Notes under the pieces: generated by a model | Seen by the model: the letters and a program-made list of their open reading frames with translations, nothing else | Told to the model about the DNA's origin: nothing | Database searches by the model: none | Shown: positions 31,642 to 41,315 of the stretch, piece after piece | Layout of the letters: every line of letters starts with the position of its first letter | Numbering within the stretch: the first letter of the stretch is position 1 | Made by a program: the position numbers and the translations under genes | Origin: Asaia astilbis JCM 15831 | Lineage (GTDB): Bacteria > Pseudomonadota > Alphaproteobacteria > Acetobacterales > Acetobacteraceae | Direction of reading: 5' to 3' | Length of the DNA: 64,000 nt | NCBI RefSeq assembly: GCF_000613845.1 | Contig: NZ_BAJT01000009.1 | Coordinates: 1 to 64,000 of the forward strand

Positions 31642-32249
31642 AGACACCAGAGAAATTGGGGCCTTCAGCGGGTAGCGTCTGCCCCAGCTTTCGACATGGC
31701 GCAGGCAGACAATCCGCCGTTTGGATCAGTTATGAACAAACAATACTACCGGATCGAAATGAACGATCTCAGCACTACAAATTTCTGTGATATCGCGGAA
31801 ATAAGGGGTGTATCAGCATGAATTCGTTTCTTTACGTATTATTTTGCTGCTACGCTTTATTCGATAAATGAACTATGGTGGCAAGAGTCGGCACCCTTTG
31901 TAAAATGAATAAAGAAAGTCTAAATTAAAATTCACAGAATATTTTATTATCGAATTTAAGTAGAAAATACGAAGGTTATTCTATTCCTATTTGCTGATGT
32001 TAAGGTGACATGCGTGAATTTATCGTTTAGGAGCAGGGCTCTGAGCCTTACGGCCTCGATAGCAATCGTCATTCCCGGTGCAACACTCGAAGAAGTCGTG
32101 CCCGGACACGTCAAGTCTCTGGCTTAGCGATAACTGTCTTTCTGACTAGATCGGCAAGACAAGCCAGAGCCAAACATTTTCGTTGCGATGTGAAGTGAGC
32201 GGAACAGGCTCTCAGCACCCAAAGATTTCCCTAGATCGAAAGAAGTAAA
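31642..32249. other. Gene-poor, AT-rich interval
   Basis: About 600 bp with marked AT enrichment between roughly 31740 and 32010. Two short frames stand out. One runs 31696-31821 (41 codons, no ribosome binding site). The other runs 32014-32127 on the plus strand, starting GTG with AAGGTGA seven bases upstream and encoding a 37-residue peptide with a hydrophobic, signal-like stretch (LSLTASIAIVIPGATL). Neither is recognised. It could also be the regulatory region of the AT-hook gene. Confidence 0.35.
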
Positions 32250-32864
32250 GTGGGCATCGACTCGGATTTTTTTAACAAGGATGGCAGTCCTGAGGGAGAG
32301 CTCAGCGAAGATTCTCTGCGTCTTGCGTTGGAGCGCCTGGGCGGCAAGAACCACAGAAGGCCCACCCCGACAAATCACCAGAAGGCTCATCCGGACCAGA
32401 AGCGTCGGCGCTTCGTGCAGGAAGGGCAGGTGGTCGTTGAGCATCATCAGCTTTCTCGCGCCAGCCTTCGTGCCGCTCCCATCATCTCGGACGATCATGC
32501 TGAAGAGGTCTCGAGACTTCGGAATCTTCTCAAGGTCGAGCAGCGGCGCGCAGAGGATGCGCAACGTGATCTTAACGATGTTCAAGTACAGTTGCGAACA
32601 CTCGAGACGCATTTAGTGCATGAAAAACTGCATGCGACTGAGATCAAGAAGAAGTATGCCGAGGTTGAAAGGTCTTTATTGGAAGCACAGGGGGTAATCT
32701 CACGCCTGCGTGAGGAAGCCGAGCTGCGCAAGCCCAAGGTAGAGCTGGAGAGTGGCGAGCCTACACCAGAGCGTAAGACCCGAGGGCGTGGACGTCCACC
32801 GCGCGTCAGAGAAGAGACGGTCACCTCAGGGGAGCCGGAACCGGTTCGCTGGTGGAAAGAGTGA
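32250..32864 (+). CDS. Coiled-coil protein with C-terminal AT-hook, function unknown
   Basis: A 204-residue hypothetical protein, not recognised. The first 85 residues are charged and probably disordered. A long coiled coil spans about 85-150 (EEVSRLRNLLKVEQRRAEDAQRD onward), and near 178 there is an AT-hook-like core, RKTRGRGRPPR, flanked by acidic residues. The start is GTG; the frame is closed upstream by TAG at 32232. The AT-hook suggests binding to the minor groove of AT-rich DNA, and the gene sits next to AT-rich sequence, but function is inference. A strong terminator follows. Confidence 0.6.
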   Translation: MGIDSDFFNKDGSPEGELSEDSLRLALERLGGKNHRRPTPTNHQKAHPDQKRRRFVQEGQVVVEHHQLSRASLRAAPIISDDHAEEVSRLRNLLKVEQRRAEDAQRDLNDVQVQLRTLETHLVHEKLHATEIKKKYAEVERSLLEAQGVISRLREEAELRKPKVELESGEPTPERKTRGRGRPPRVREETVTSGEPEPVRWWKE

Positions 32865-32930
32865 TTTTAAGGGTGGGAGACCAGTCTTTGAAAAGAGTCT
32901 GTCTCTCCCTGTAGTCAGCAAATCACAGTC

Positions 32931-32973
32931 AAAAAAAGGCCGAGCGACCTTCTGGTTCGAGCGGCCTTTTTTG
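32931..32973. terminator. Bidirectional intrinsic terminator
   Basis: AAAAAAGGCCG and CGGCCTTTTTT form an 11-bp stem with a 19-nt loop that itself carries a partial repeat (CGAGCGACC / GGTTCGAGCG). The A-run and T-run give a U-tract in both directions. It separates the AT-hook gene (ends 32864) from the OPT gene (repaired end 33001). Confidence 0.9.
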
Positions 32974-33000
32974 TATGAAGCGCGAGCCTTTTGATTGGTC

Positions 33001-34940
33001 TCAGGCCAGTTTTTTAAGTCTGGCCAGCTCCCGGGCAAACCAGATCAGGCATGCGGCAAACAGGATTGGACCGATCAGGCTTGCGCTCCTGCGTTCAAAG
33101 GGAGAGCCAGGAGGTTGCTATGACCTGTCACGCCACTCAGCACAGCGATGACAACGCCAATCAGGCTTTCTCCTACAATGAAGCCAGATGCGATCATCGT
33201 GCCGGTGCTGTCATCGCTCTGCTTTGACTCACGTCGGTTGCGGTCGAAGAACCAGGCAATGACAGCGCCAAAAGCAATTGTGACCGAGACATCGGCCGGA
33301 AGATAAATACCCATGCCGACGGCCAGAGGAGGCAGGGCCAGCCCTCTGATCTTGAGAAGACGGTCGATCAGGATCAGGGCGCATCCGATGCCGACGCCGA
33401 TCAGGATCATCGTCCAGTCAAGATTATGAAGCAGAATGCCATGCGCGATATCGACCATCAGTGCAGGCTGAGGGGCCGCCAGCGCGCGTGAGGGATCCAT
33501 ATTAGGACGCGGTAAAGCGCCTGCAAATCCGTAAGCCTGATAAAGCACGTTGAGAACCGGCGGGATGACAAAAGCGCCGATGACGCAGCCGATCAGGAGA
33601 ACAATTTCCTGCTTCCAGGGCGTGGCGCCGACGAGCTGGCCGGTCTTGAGGTCCTGCAGATTATCGTTCGATATCGCGGCTGACCCGGTCAACGCAGTCA
33701 AGACAAAGAGAATAAAGGCGATGGCACCGTGCTGCTCGTGGGCTGAAAGTGCATCCGGAACCAGATGCAGAGCCTCAAGACCGAGCATGGCCGCACAGAG
33801 TGCGACGACGCTGATGATCGATATGCCCGAGATCGGCGAGGAGGATGAGCCGATGATACCGGCCATGTATCCGCAGGCGCTCGCAACCAGAAAGCCGATC
33901 AGAAGGCAGGCGGCGAGGCCGAGTGCGATCATGACGACCAGAAGGAAGTCGTGAGTGGAGACAGGCCATAGGAAGACGGTGAAAAGGGCGCCCAACCCGA
34001 GGATCAAGGCAACGAGAAGAAAATTCATCACGACCGGAGGCAGATCGCGGTCGGTGTCATCCAGACTGGCGCGATGCGTCTGCGAGAAGGCTTCACGCAG
34101 GCCGCGTATGACGGGGCTCAACAGGGAGGCAACGGTCCAGCACGCTGCGACGGCGATCGTGCCTGCTCCCATGAAGCGGATCTTATGCACCCAGAGTCCC
34201 GTTGCAAAACTGGCGGCAGCAACTCCGGAAGGATGGGGAACGATCGTGCAGAGCCAGGGTATGGCAACACCCCAGCCCAGAACGACGCCCAAAAGCATGG
34301 CGATGCCGCCGCCAAGGCCAACCAGATAGCCGGTGCCGATCAGGGCGAGAGAATAGGCACCTTGCAGGCGGAAAATCGAGGGACCGACGGAAAAAGTCGT
34401 GCTCCAGCCATCTTTCATGATGCGGAAACCCGATGTCAGGAACGTGAGGCCCGCAGCGATGAGGCTGCCATGGATCAAGGCTCTGAGGGACTGCTGGTTT
34501 CCCTCAGGCGATGCGACACGCAAAATCTCGGCACAGGCTACGCCTTCGGGGTAGGGAAGGGCGCTATGCGTCACAAGCGCTCGTCTTAGCGGGATTGTGA
34601 AGAGAACGCCCGTGGCGCCGCCCAGCAGCGTGATGAAGAAGCTCTCCCAGAACGGGAAGCCTCCCCAAAACCCGATCATCACAAGCCCGGGAATAGTGGC
34701 GAACACGCAGCTCAGCGTGCCCGCGGCAGAGGCCTGGGTCTGAACCAGATTATTTTCGAGGATAGTGCTGCCTCCCAAGGCCCTCAGCACAGCCATCGAA
34801 ATGACCGTCGCGGGAATGGAGGAGGCAAAAGTGAGGCCTATCTTCAGGCCAAGATAGACATTGGAAGCCGTGAAGATGATCGTGATCAACGCGCCGAGAA
34901 CAAGTCCTCGAATAGTCAGTTCCCGTGTCGCCGGCTTCAT
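33001..34940 (-). CDS. OPT family oligopeptide transporter (frameshifted at the C-terminus)
   Basis: A large polytopic permease of the oligopeptide transporter (OPT) superfamily, about 646 residues and some 14-16 membrane helices after restoring one base near 33083-33086. It opens ELTIRGLVLGALITIIFTASNVYLGL and contains YPEGVACAEILR and AISNDNLQDLKTGQLVGATPWKQ, all typical of prokaryotic OPT proteins. Unrepaired, it stops at 33075 and loses the last helix, which should read SLIGPILFAACLIWFARELA. Substrates of bacterial OPT proteins are peptides or metal chelates. The outer-membrane porin gene just upstream on the same strand may act with it. Confidence 0.88.
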
Positions 34941-34990
34941 GCTGTCTCTCTGTGTCGATGGCGTAAGGAACAGCTCCTACGACGAAGCGC

Positions 34991-36697
34991 CTAGAAACGG
35001 AAGACGAAGCTGGACTGGTAGTAGCTGCCACTCTTGCCACCGGCCGCCCGCAAACCGTCCGAACCGATGAAGCGGGCGCCGTATTGCGTCCAGGTCAGAT
35101 GGCGGTTGAGCTGCATGGTCAGCGATGCCTGCGGGACGATCCCGATCAGCCCTCCCCGGAATGAAGTGAAGGCATAAGCGCCGGAAGGGCTGTAAACTGC
35201 GTCATCGGTCGAGGCGCGCCACAGGATGGGGCTTTTGAATTGGAGGCTGAGCCAGTTGCGCGGCGTGATGCGAATGACAGGTGAAAAGCTCACCAGATTG
35301 CTCGGAGCAACGTAGGTCGTTGTCTCAAGGTAGTTCGTCTGGGGATTGAAGGGAGCAATATAGGTGCCAACGGTGCCCTGATTACGCTGTGACGATCCGC
35401 CGGAATAAAGATCTGCCTGTAGTCCGAGAAAAGGATGGAGGGGCGAGGTTGTCTGGCGATAGCCTGCAATCGCATTGAAGGCATAGGCCGAGACGCTGCG
35501 GTTCCGGCCTGTGCTGTTCAGTTCGAAACTGCCTCCCTGATAGAGCCCTCCAACGGAGAATTCGAAAGACGGCGCTCCGCCATACCAGCGGAAACCGTAA
35601 TCCTGCCGCGCTGTTGTGCCGTTCAGTGTTGTCTTCTTGTAAGGCAGGGCGGCTGCCGTTCCCCCGACCCGGAAGGCGATCAGAAACAGATCGACGAAAG
35701 ATGACACGCGCTCCTTGCCGACAGAAAAGGAGGGGGGAGCCCAGGTGACGTCTAACCCGTGTAGTCGTGTGCTCCAGTCGGGGCGGTTGTGAAACATCTT
35801 GTTCGACGTGATATTTGTGCCGACAAAATCGTATACATCGGCGCGGAGGCGGGGCCAGATCGCGTAGCCGCGTATGCCGTTCCACGATAACGGGACGTTG
35901 GGCGTTTCACGATTATAGAGGATGTAAGAGGGAGCATCGAGGAATTGCTGCCGACCGACGATAAGGCCGGTCTTGGCGCCCACCAGTTTTGACTTCAGCT
36001 CGACGAATCCCTGTTGCAGGTCGAGACGCTTTCGGAAGGTCGAATTATAGCCATAGCCGCCCCATCCTGCGGCATCGGCGTTAACGAGCTGACCGAAAAA
36101 ACGCACATGCTCCCCGAGATGCAGATCGGCACCGTAAAGATTGCGGACCGCAAAGCGCCCTGATCCCGGCGTCCCTCTGGTGCCAAGGAAAGGGGCTTCT
36201 TCGTACCAGTTACGCAGCCGCGTTTCGCCAGAGAAGGTCAGCCACCACCGCCCGTTTTGCGTGAGCGGAATGAATTTCAGCGGGTCGAACGGATCGTCGC
36301 GGCGTTTTTTATCGCGCAGAAACGACCAGTCTTCCGCCCAGGGCGCAATGCCATAGCGCCCGACAGGGCCGAATCCCGCAGATTCGCCGTTGCCTCGGGT
36401 AAAGACCCCCCAATCTCCCTGCGTTCCGCGGGGCGCACGATTCTGCAGAGGGGTGACGCGACGGGGCTGTCCAACCGGACCCGCATGCGGGTAATCCTGA
36501 ATTGCCGGACGATGCGTGCCGTTGATGACCAGCGTCTCGTCAGACGTGCTCGGATCGACTGGATGTTCGGACAGTTTCTTTACGTAATCGGAACGTGTTG
36601 GTGGCGCGGAAGCAGTCTGAGAGAAAGCCTTTTCGCCCGCACAGGGAGTCACGCCCGCAAGCAGGAAGAGAGCAGGCAGGGCGTGACGTGGGCGCAT
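34991..36697 (-). CDS. Alginate export (AlgE-like) outer-membrane porin family protein
   Basis: A 568-residue beta-barrel protein. A signal peptide (ALPALFLLAGVTPCAGEKAFSQ) is followed by a linker and the Alginate_exp-type barrel, starting GRWWLTFSGETRLRNWYEEAPFLG and continuing RNLYGADLHLGEHVRFFGQL, and it ends with the outer-membrane signature SSFVFRF with a terminal Phe. Such proteins in acetic acid bacteria are thought to be porins for acidic sugars or polysaccharide, not necessarily alginate. It precedes the OPT transporter by 50 bp and may share its transcript. Confidence 0.82.
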   Translation of the reverse strand: MRPRHALPALFLLAGVTPCAGEKAFSQTASAPPTRSDYVKKLSEHPVDPSTSDETLVINGTHRPAIQDYPHAGPVGQPRRVTPLQNRAPRGTQGDWGVFTRGNGESAGFGPVGRYGIAPWAEDWSFLRDKKRRDDPFDPLKFIPLTQNGRWWLTFSGETRLRNWYEEAPFLGTRGTPGSGRFAVRNLYGADLHLGEHVRFFGQLVNADAAGWGGYGYNSTFRKRLDLQQGFVELKSKLVGAKTGLIVGRQQFLDAPSYILYNRETPNVPLSWNGIRGYAIWPRLRADVYDFVGTNITSNKMFHNRPDWSTRLHGLDVTWAPPSFSVGKERVSSFVDLFLIAFRVGGTAAALPYKKTTLNGTTARQDYGFRWYGGAPSFEFSVGGLYQGGSFELNSTGRNRSVSAYAFNAIAGYRQTTSPLHPFLGLQADLYSGGSSQRNQGTVGTYIAPFNPQTNYLETTTYVAPSNLVSFSPVIRITPRNWLSLQFKSPILWRASTDDAVYSPSGAYAFTSFRGGLIGIVPQASLTMQLNRHLTWTQYGARFIGSDGLRAAGGKSGSYYQSSFVFRF

Positions 36698-36755
36698 CTG
36701 AAGAAGTTCCGAAGAAGAAGGGTTCTCCAGAGTATTGAGAGTATAGCTCTAAAAC

Positions 36756-36779
36756 AACGTGTTTTTATAAAAGCACGTT
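36756..36779 (-). terminator. Hairpin with U-tract after the lipoprotein gene
   Basis: A near-perfect 24-bp inverted repeat (AACGTG ... CACGTT around TTTTATAAAA) 14 bp downstream of the lipoprotein stop on the minus strand, followed there by GTTTTAG. It fits an intrinsic terminator and lies in the leader of the porin gene, so an operator role for the latter is also possible. Confidence 0.6.
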
Positions 36780-36792
36780 AACTATCTGTTGT

Positions 36793-37359
36793 TTAGTTTG
36801 TGTGTGCGGCAAATTTGGCCGGGCGCAGATGAGTCTGGTTGTAATCGAGTTGCTTGTGATCGAGCTGAAAGCCGATTTTTAGCGCATAATTGGTCTGCTG
36901 CAGATCCGGGGATGCGGGAACGTCGATGAGGCGTACGGGTGTACGCAAGGACACGGTCGACTGATTGCCAGCGAAGGAAACGGGAACCTCGAATTCCTTC
37001 TTCTCCAGAATCTTACCATCTCTGAGAACGGCGACGAAGTAGGGAAGGACGATGTCCTTTCCGTCTGAAGCAGGGCCGCGTTCGACGGTGATGGCCAGAC
37101 TCATTCTTGTGCGCACGCTCTTTTTGGGTCCCGCCTCGCAGTTGCCGGTCAGGCCGCTCATGCCTGCATGGGTGACGAGGCTGCCCGCATCGAGGCCGTG
37201 TCCGTCATATTGGTAGAAATCTGCCGCCTGGCTCAGAATTTCCACCGGAGGGCAGATGGGCGCGAAAGCGCTCTGATCGTCCTGGTTGCAACCCGTCAGG
37301 GCAACGGTCGAACCGATGAGTGTGAGGAGGGGAAGAAGGGGGCGGGCGGATCTGGTCAT
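36793..37359 (-). CDS. Putative lipoprotein of unknown function
   Basis: A 188-residue protein not assigned to a known family. It starts MTRSARPLLPLLTLIGSTVALTGC, a lipoprotein signal with lipobox ALTGC, then a globular, beta-rich domain with CPPVEILSQAADFYQY, RTRMSLAITVERGP and LRTPVRLIDVP. The pattern resembles small secreted lipoproteins found only in acetic acid bacteria and relatives. ATG 37359 starts the signal peptide; in-frame sequence reaches 37383. A terminator follows. Confidence 0.65.
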   Translation of the reverse strand: MTRSARPLLPLLTLIGSTVALTGCNQDDQSAFAPICPPVEILSQAADFYQYDGHGLDAGSLVTHAGMSGLTGNCEAGPKKSVRTRMSLAITVERGPASDGKDIVLPYFVAVLRDGKILEKKEFEVPVSFAGNQSTVSLRTPVRLIDVPASPDLQQTNYALKIGFQLDHKQLDYNQTHLRPAKFAAHTN

Positions 37360-37580
37360 GAACAAGGCTCTTCGTCTTTTCACCGGTGCAGAAACTGGGC
37401 CCGGTATGGTAAGAAGGCGACACTAAGCCGAATGAACATGCAATGTCGGGCTTGCATACTGTTGACGGGTTGCGTAGCTCCCCTATGCGAGCCCATATCG
37501 TGAAGCGTTGCATCATTCGTCATGCGTGCTGCCTTGGGGCTTGTTCGCATATACCGCCTGCCGTGAGATTGGGGAACACC

Positions 37581-38593
37581 ATGCCCGACACCTTGACCAC
37601 TTCACGCCCGCAAGCGTCTTCGCAGCAGGAGTCCGAGGCACAAACGCTTCGTGTTCTTCTGGCGGGACCGCGTGGCTTTTGCGCTGGCGTCGATCGGGCC
37701 ATTCGCGTGGTGGAAGAAGCCCTTCGCCGCTACGGCGCTCCGGTTTATGTCCGCCATGAGATCGTTCATAATCGCACCGTCGTCGAAAATCTCGAAGAAC
37801 AGGGCGCGATTTTCGTCGAGGAGCTCGATGAGGTTCCCGCAGACGGTCATGTCGTGTTCTCCGCCCATGGCGTGCCTAGATCGGTCCCGGCAGAGGCGCA
37901 GCGTCGCAATCTGCTCTATCTAGATGCGACATGCCCCCTCGTGTCGAAAGTTCATCGCGAGGCCGAACGTCACTTTGCCGGTGGCGGTGCAGATGCACGC
38001 CACATTCTGATGATCGGACATGCCGGGCACCCGGAAGTCGTCGGCACGATGGGCCAGCTTCCGAACGGCGCGGTGACGCTGATCAATGATGCGGAAGAAG
38101 CGCGGACGGTCGAGCCTGCTGACCCGTCGCGTCTGGCCTTCATCACGCAGACGACGCTCTCGGTCGATGACACGTCCGAGATCGTCGCGATCCTGCGCGA
38201 GCGCTTCCCCCTGATCGAAGGCCGAAGAAGGAAGATATCTGCTACGCGACGACCAATCGTCAGGAAGCAGTGAAGGCGATCGCACCGGAAAGCGACCTCG
38301 TCATCGTCATCGGTTCACCCAATTCGTCGAACTCGCAGCGTCTGCGTGAAGTTGCAGAACGCTCGGGCGCCAAGCGCGCCCTGCTTGTGCCGAAACTCGC
38401 AGCCCTCGACTGGAGCGTCCTCGAAGGCGTTCGGACCGTCGGGATCACGGCTGGCGCATCCGCACCGGAGACGCTGGTGCAGGAAATCGTCGATGCCCTG
38501 TCGACGCGATACAAGCTCGAAATCGAGGAGCGTATCGTGAAGAAAGAGAACGTGGCGTTCCGTCTTCCGAGCCCACTCGGCGAGCCAGCCTGA
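37581..38593 (+). CDS. ispH: 4-hydroxy-3-methylbut-2-enyl diphosphate reductase IspH (frameshifted)
   Basis: The last enzyme of the MEP isoprenoid pathway, making IPP and DMAPP. Restoring one C at 38222-38223 gives 337 residues. Three [4Fe-4S] Cys are visible: Cys34 in [10 protein letters not shown], Cys118 in [11 protein letters not shown] and, after the break, the Cys of [11 protein letters not shown] near residue 220. Substrate motifs HEIVHN and [14 protein letters not shown] are present. The unrepaired first frame ends before the third cluster ligand, so it would be inactive. The MEP pathway is the usual isoprenoid route in this family, so a true null is unlikely. ATG 37581 follows a GGGGAA site. 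thrB lies 45 bp downstream. Confidence 0.95.
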
Positions 38594-38638
38594 AATCCGG
38601 CGCGAGTATGATGAACGTTCTGGTTTTCGTCTGAGCCC

Positions 38639-39601
38639 ATGGCGGTTTACACAGCAATTCCGCCAGAGGAGCTCGAGGCTTTTCTGGCGGAATACGATCT
38701 CGGCGCGCTCAGGCACGTCGAGGGAATTGCCGAAGGCGTAGAAAATACAAATTATCTGATCGAGACCGAATCGGGACGCGCGATACTGACGCTTTACGAG
38801 AAGCGCGTGCGCCCCGAGGAGCTGCCCTGGTTTCTCGGTCTGATGCAGCATCTCTCGCAACAAGGCTTGAAATGTCCGACACCGGTTATCGGTCGTGATC
38901 GGATCGCGCTGCGCCGCCTGATGGATCGTCCTGCTGCGATCACAACGTTTCTGCCCGGTAGGCCGATTGAAACAATTACAGCCTCGGCCTGTTTCAGCCT
39001 CGGTCAGTCTCTGGCGAGGTTCCACCTGCTTGGAGAAGATTTCAGGGCGAAGCGGCGAAACGGGCTCGGCCCGGATTCGTGGAGGCCACTGCTTGAAAGC
39101 TGTCACGGTGAGGGTGATGCGCTGAAAGAAGGTCTCACGGGCGAACTGGATAAAGCGATCACGGACGTCCTGGCGGCCTGGCCTCAGGATGGCGATCTGC
39201 CCCGTGGGCAAATCCATGCCGACCTTTTCCCCGACAATGTCTTTTTTCAGGGAAGCCGCGTTTCAGGCCTGATCGACTTCTATTTCGCCTGCACGGATAT
39301 GCTGGCCTATGATCTGGCGATCTGCCTCAATGCATGGTGTTTCCCGGATGAGAAGACGCCGTGTCCCGCACTGATCGCGGGTCTGATGGGCGGATATCAA
39401 TCGGTTCGCCCGCTAAGTCCTGAGGAGATAGGGGCGCTTCCGGTTTTGACGCAAGGAGCAGCGATCAGGTTTCTGCTGACCCGGCTTTACGACTGGATCA
39501 ACACCCCCGAGGACGCGATCGTGACACGCAAGGATCCGCTCGCCTATTACAATCGTCTGACCGCCTGGCGAGGCGAGGCAAAGGCACTCCTCCATGTCTG
39601 A
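38639..39601 (+). CDS. thrB: Homoserine kinase, aminoglycoside-phosphotransferase type
   Basis: A 320-residue ThrB of the alphaproteobacterial/pseudomonad type II (APH fold), which phosphorylates homoserine in threonine synthesis. Features: [26 protein letters not shown] in the N-lobe, the catalytic loop [14 protein letters not shown] and the Mg-binding [17 protein letters not shown]. The stop overlaps rnhA by eight bases. The ispH-thrB-rnhA order is frequent in alphaproteobacteria and supports one transcript. Confidence 0.93.
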   Translation: MAVYTAIPPEELEAFLAEYDLGALRHVEGIAEGVENTNYLIETESGRAILTLYEKRVRPEELPWFLGLMQHLSQQGLKCPTPVIGRDRIALRRLMDRPAAITTFLPGRPIETITASACFSLGQSLARFHLLGEDFRAKRRNGLGPDSWRPLLESCHGEGDALKEGLTGELDKAITDVLAAWPQDGDLPRGQIHADLFPDNVFFQGSRVSGLIDFYFACTDMLAYDLAICLNAWCFPDEKTPCPALIAGLMGGYQSVRPLSPEEIGALPVLTQGAAIRFLLTRLYDWINTPEDAIVTRKDPLAYYNRLTAWRGEAKALLHV

Positions 39602-40085
39602 GACCGGTACGACACGCGAGAGTAAAGCGGCGCTTCCTGAAGATGCGCCTTCCGTCGAAATCTGGACCGATGGCGGGTGCAAGCCCAACCCGGGGCCGGG
39701 CGGTTGGGCCGCTCTGTTATGTGCTCGTGGGCGCGAGCGGGAGATTTCGGGCGGTGAGACCGCCACGACGAATAACCGGATGGAACTGACGGCAGCGGCT
39801 GAGGCTCTGGAAGCGCTCAAGCGCCCTTGTCTGGTGACATTGCATACCGACAGTGAATATCTGAGGAACGGTATCACACGGTGGCATACGGGTTGGGTAC
39901 GCCGGAACTGGCGTAATGCTGCCGGCGACCCCGTCAAAAACCTCGATCTGTGGCAACGCATTTTGGCGGCAGAAAAACAGCACAACGTCACTTGGCTCTG
40001 GGTGCGCGGTCATAGTGGCGACGTCAATAATGAGCGCGTGGACCAGCTCGCGACCGCCGCTCGCGAGGCGCTTGAGGGCGGTTAA
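39594..40085 (+). CDS. rnhA: Ribonuclease HI
   Basis: A 163-residue RNase H that removes RNA from RNA-DNA hybrids. All catalytic residues are in place: Asp in [17 protein letters not shown], Glu in [13 protein letters not shown], Asp in LHTDSEYL and the C-terminal Asp in [15 protein letters not shown]. The C-terminal handle region [16 protein letters not shown] is present, as in E. coli RnhA. It overlaps the end of thrB. A partly matched hairpin near 40117-40142 may terminate the unit. Confidence 0.95.
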   Translation: MSETGTTRESKAALPEDAPSVEIWTDGGCKPNPGPGGWAALLCARGREREISGGETATTNNRMELTAAAEALEALKRPCLVTLHTDSEYLRNGITRWHTGWVRRNWRNAAGDPVKNLDLWQRILAAEKQHNVTWLWVRGHSGDVNNERVDQLATAAREALEGG

Positions 40086-40130
40086 ACGCTCCGTTTTCTG
40101 GCCTAGAAGTCACTCTACCTCTTTCTCTGA

Positions 40131-41138
40131 TTAGAGAGAGAGGCAAAGACGATGGGCGATTTCGGTTGTCTTGTCCGCGTCAGGCATCAGGCCGATTAGT
40201 TTGAGCTCATCGACATATTGCTCGACCTGAATCCTGAACGGGTGGCCGGTCACGGCTTTGCTCGGGACTTCCCGGTCGAGCATGCCTTTTGCATCTTTCG
40301 GCGCATCGCCATCTTCTTCCCAAAGCCGTGCCAGTTCGTCGAGATGCGCCGGAAATTCGTGTTGCGCGTCGTGCAGCGCAGCGCTGAGTGCGACTGCGAG
40401 ACCGGGGTCGTGCGCGACTGCCTCGGTTGCGATGCCGAGAGTAAGATCGATTCGCTCCCGTTCTGCGCCAGTCATGCTGTCGAGCATGTTCCAGCTGATG
40501 CCTCTGGTTTCCTGAAGGATACGCCAGCCGATCGGATCATGAACGGCAACGGCGTCAAGCTCGCCTGCGCGGAGCGCGTCGGCCATGTCCTCGGCGGGAA
40601 TGGCGACCCAATGAACCGAATCGGTCGGATGCAGGCCCCGTCGTCTGAGCTGGATGCTGACGAATCGCCTGTCCGCGCCTTCCAGACTGACGACACCGAT
40701 TTTCCTGCCTGCGAGGTTACCGATCTTGTGCAGATGAAGGTCGCGTCTGACCAGAAGACGGTAGCTTCCTGCACGAACGCCGCAGGCGAGACGTGCAGGG
40801 AGTTCGTTTTCCTCATCCTGGTAGAGCACCGGAAGCCAGTCGAGCAGAGGGCTCAGCGCAGCGTCAGCACGGTTGCTGATAACGGCATCAACAGCGCTGG
40901 TTCCGCCGGGAACTTTGACGATGTCGACTGTCAGATCATAGCGACCGAAAATGCCCTGTTGGCAGAGCCAGAGCAGCGGATCGTAGTCGGGTTCGGGCCA
41001 GGCAAGTCGGACGTGGCGATTTTTGCCATCCGTTGCGATCGGTTTGTGATGGTGGAAAAAGTGTCGTGATTGCAGGGCCGTAGCCAGAATAACGCCGCCA
41101 GCGCCCATAAGGAGAAGGCGGCGGGAAGGGGCTGCCAT
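40131..41138 (-). CDS. ABC transporter substrate-binding protein, NMT1/nitrate-sulfonate-taurine type
   Basis: A 335-residue periplasmic binding protein. The N-terminus SRRLLLMGAGGVILATAL resembles a Tat signal (twin Arg), and the mature part follows the NMT1/SsuA/TauA pattern: VRLAWPEPDYDPLLWLCQQGIFGRY, VPGGTSAVDAVISNRADAALSPLLDWLP and LAGRKIGVVSLEG. Related proteins bind nitrate, alkanesulfonates, taurine or thiamine precursors. No ATPase or permease is nearby, so it is a second orphan binding protein in this window. The ligand cannot be told. Confidence 0.78.
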   Translation of the reverse strand: MAAPSRRLLLMGAGGVILATALQSRHFFHHHKPIATDGKNRHVRLAWPEPDYDPLLWLCQQGIFGRYDLTVDIVKVPGGTSAVDAVISNRADAALSPLLDWLPVLYQDEENELPARLACGVRAGSYRLLVRRDLHLHKIGNLAGRKIGVVSLEGADRRFVSIQLRRRGLHPTDSVHWVAIPAEDMADALRAGELDAVAVHDPIGWRILQETRGISWNMLDSMTGAERERIDLTLGIATEAVAHDPGLAVALSAALHDAQHEFPAHLDELARLWEEDGDAPKDAKGMLDREVPSKAVTGHPFRIQVEQYVDELKLIGLMPDADKTTEIAHRLCLSL

Positions 41139-41220
41139 CAGGAAAAAACTCCATGTGCAAAAAAAATGACAAAGGGGGGTTTACCCCATGAAAAGCATTC
41201 GCTAGATAGTGCCTCGCTGG

Positions 41221-41296
41221 TCCCGAATAGCTCAGTTGGTAGAGCAAGCGACTGTTAATCGCTGGGTCGTAGGTTCGAGTCCTACTTCGGGAGCCA
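41221..41296 (+). tRNA. tRNA-Asn (GTT)
   Basis: A 76-nt cloverleaf: acceptor stem TCCCGAA / TTCGGGA, D arm AGCTCAGTTGGTAGAGC, anticodon loop CTGTTAA with anticodon GTT, T arm with GGTTCGAGTCC and an encoded 3' CCA. Confidence 0.97.
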
Positions 41297-41315
41297 GGCA
41301 TTTTCCTCTTAAAGT

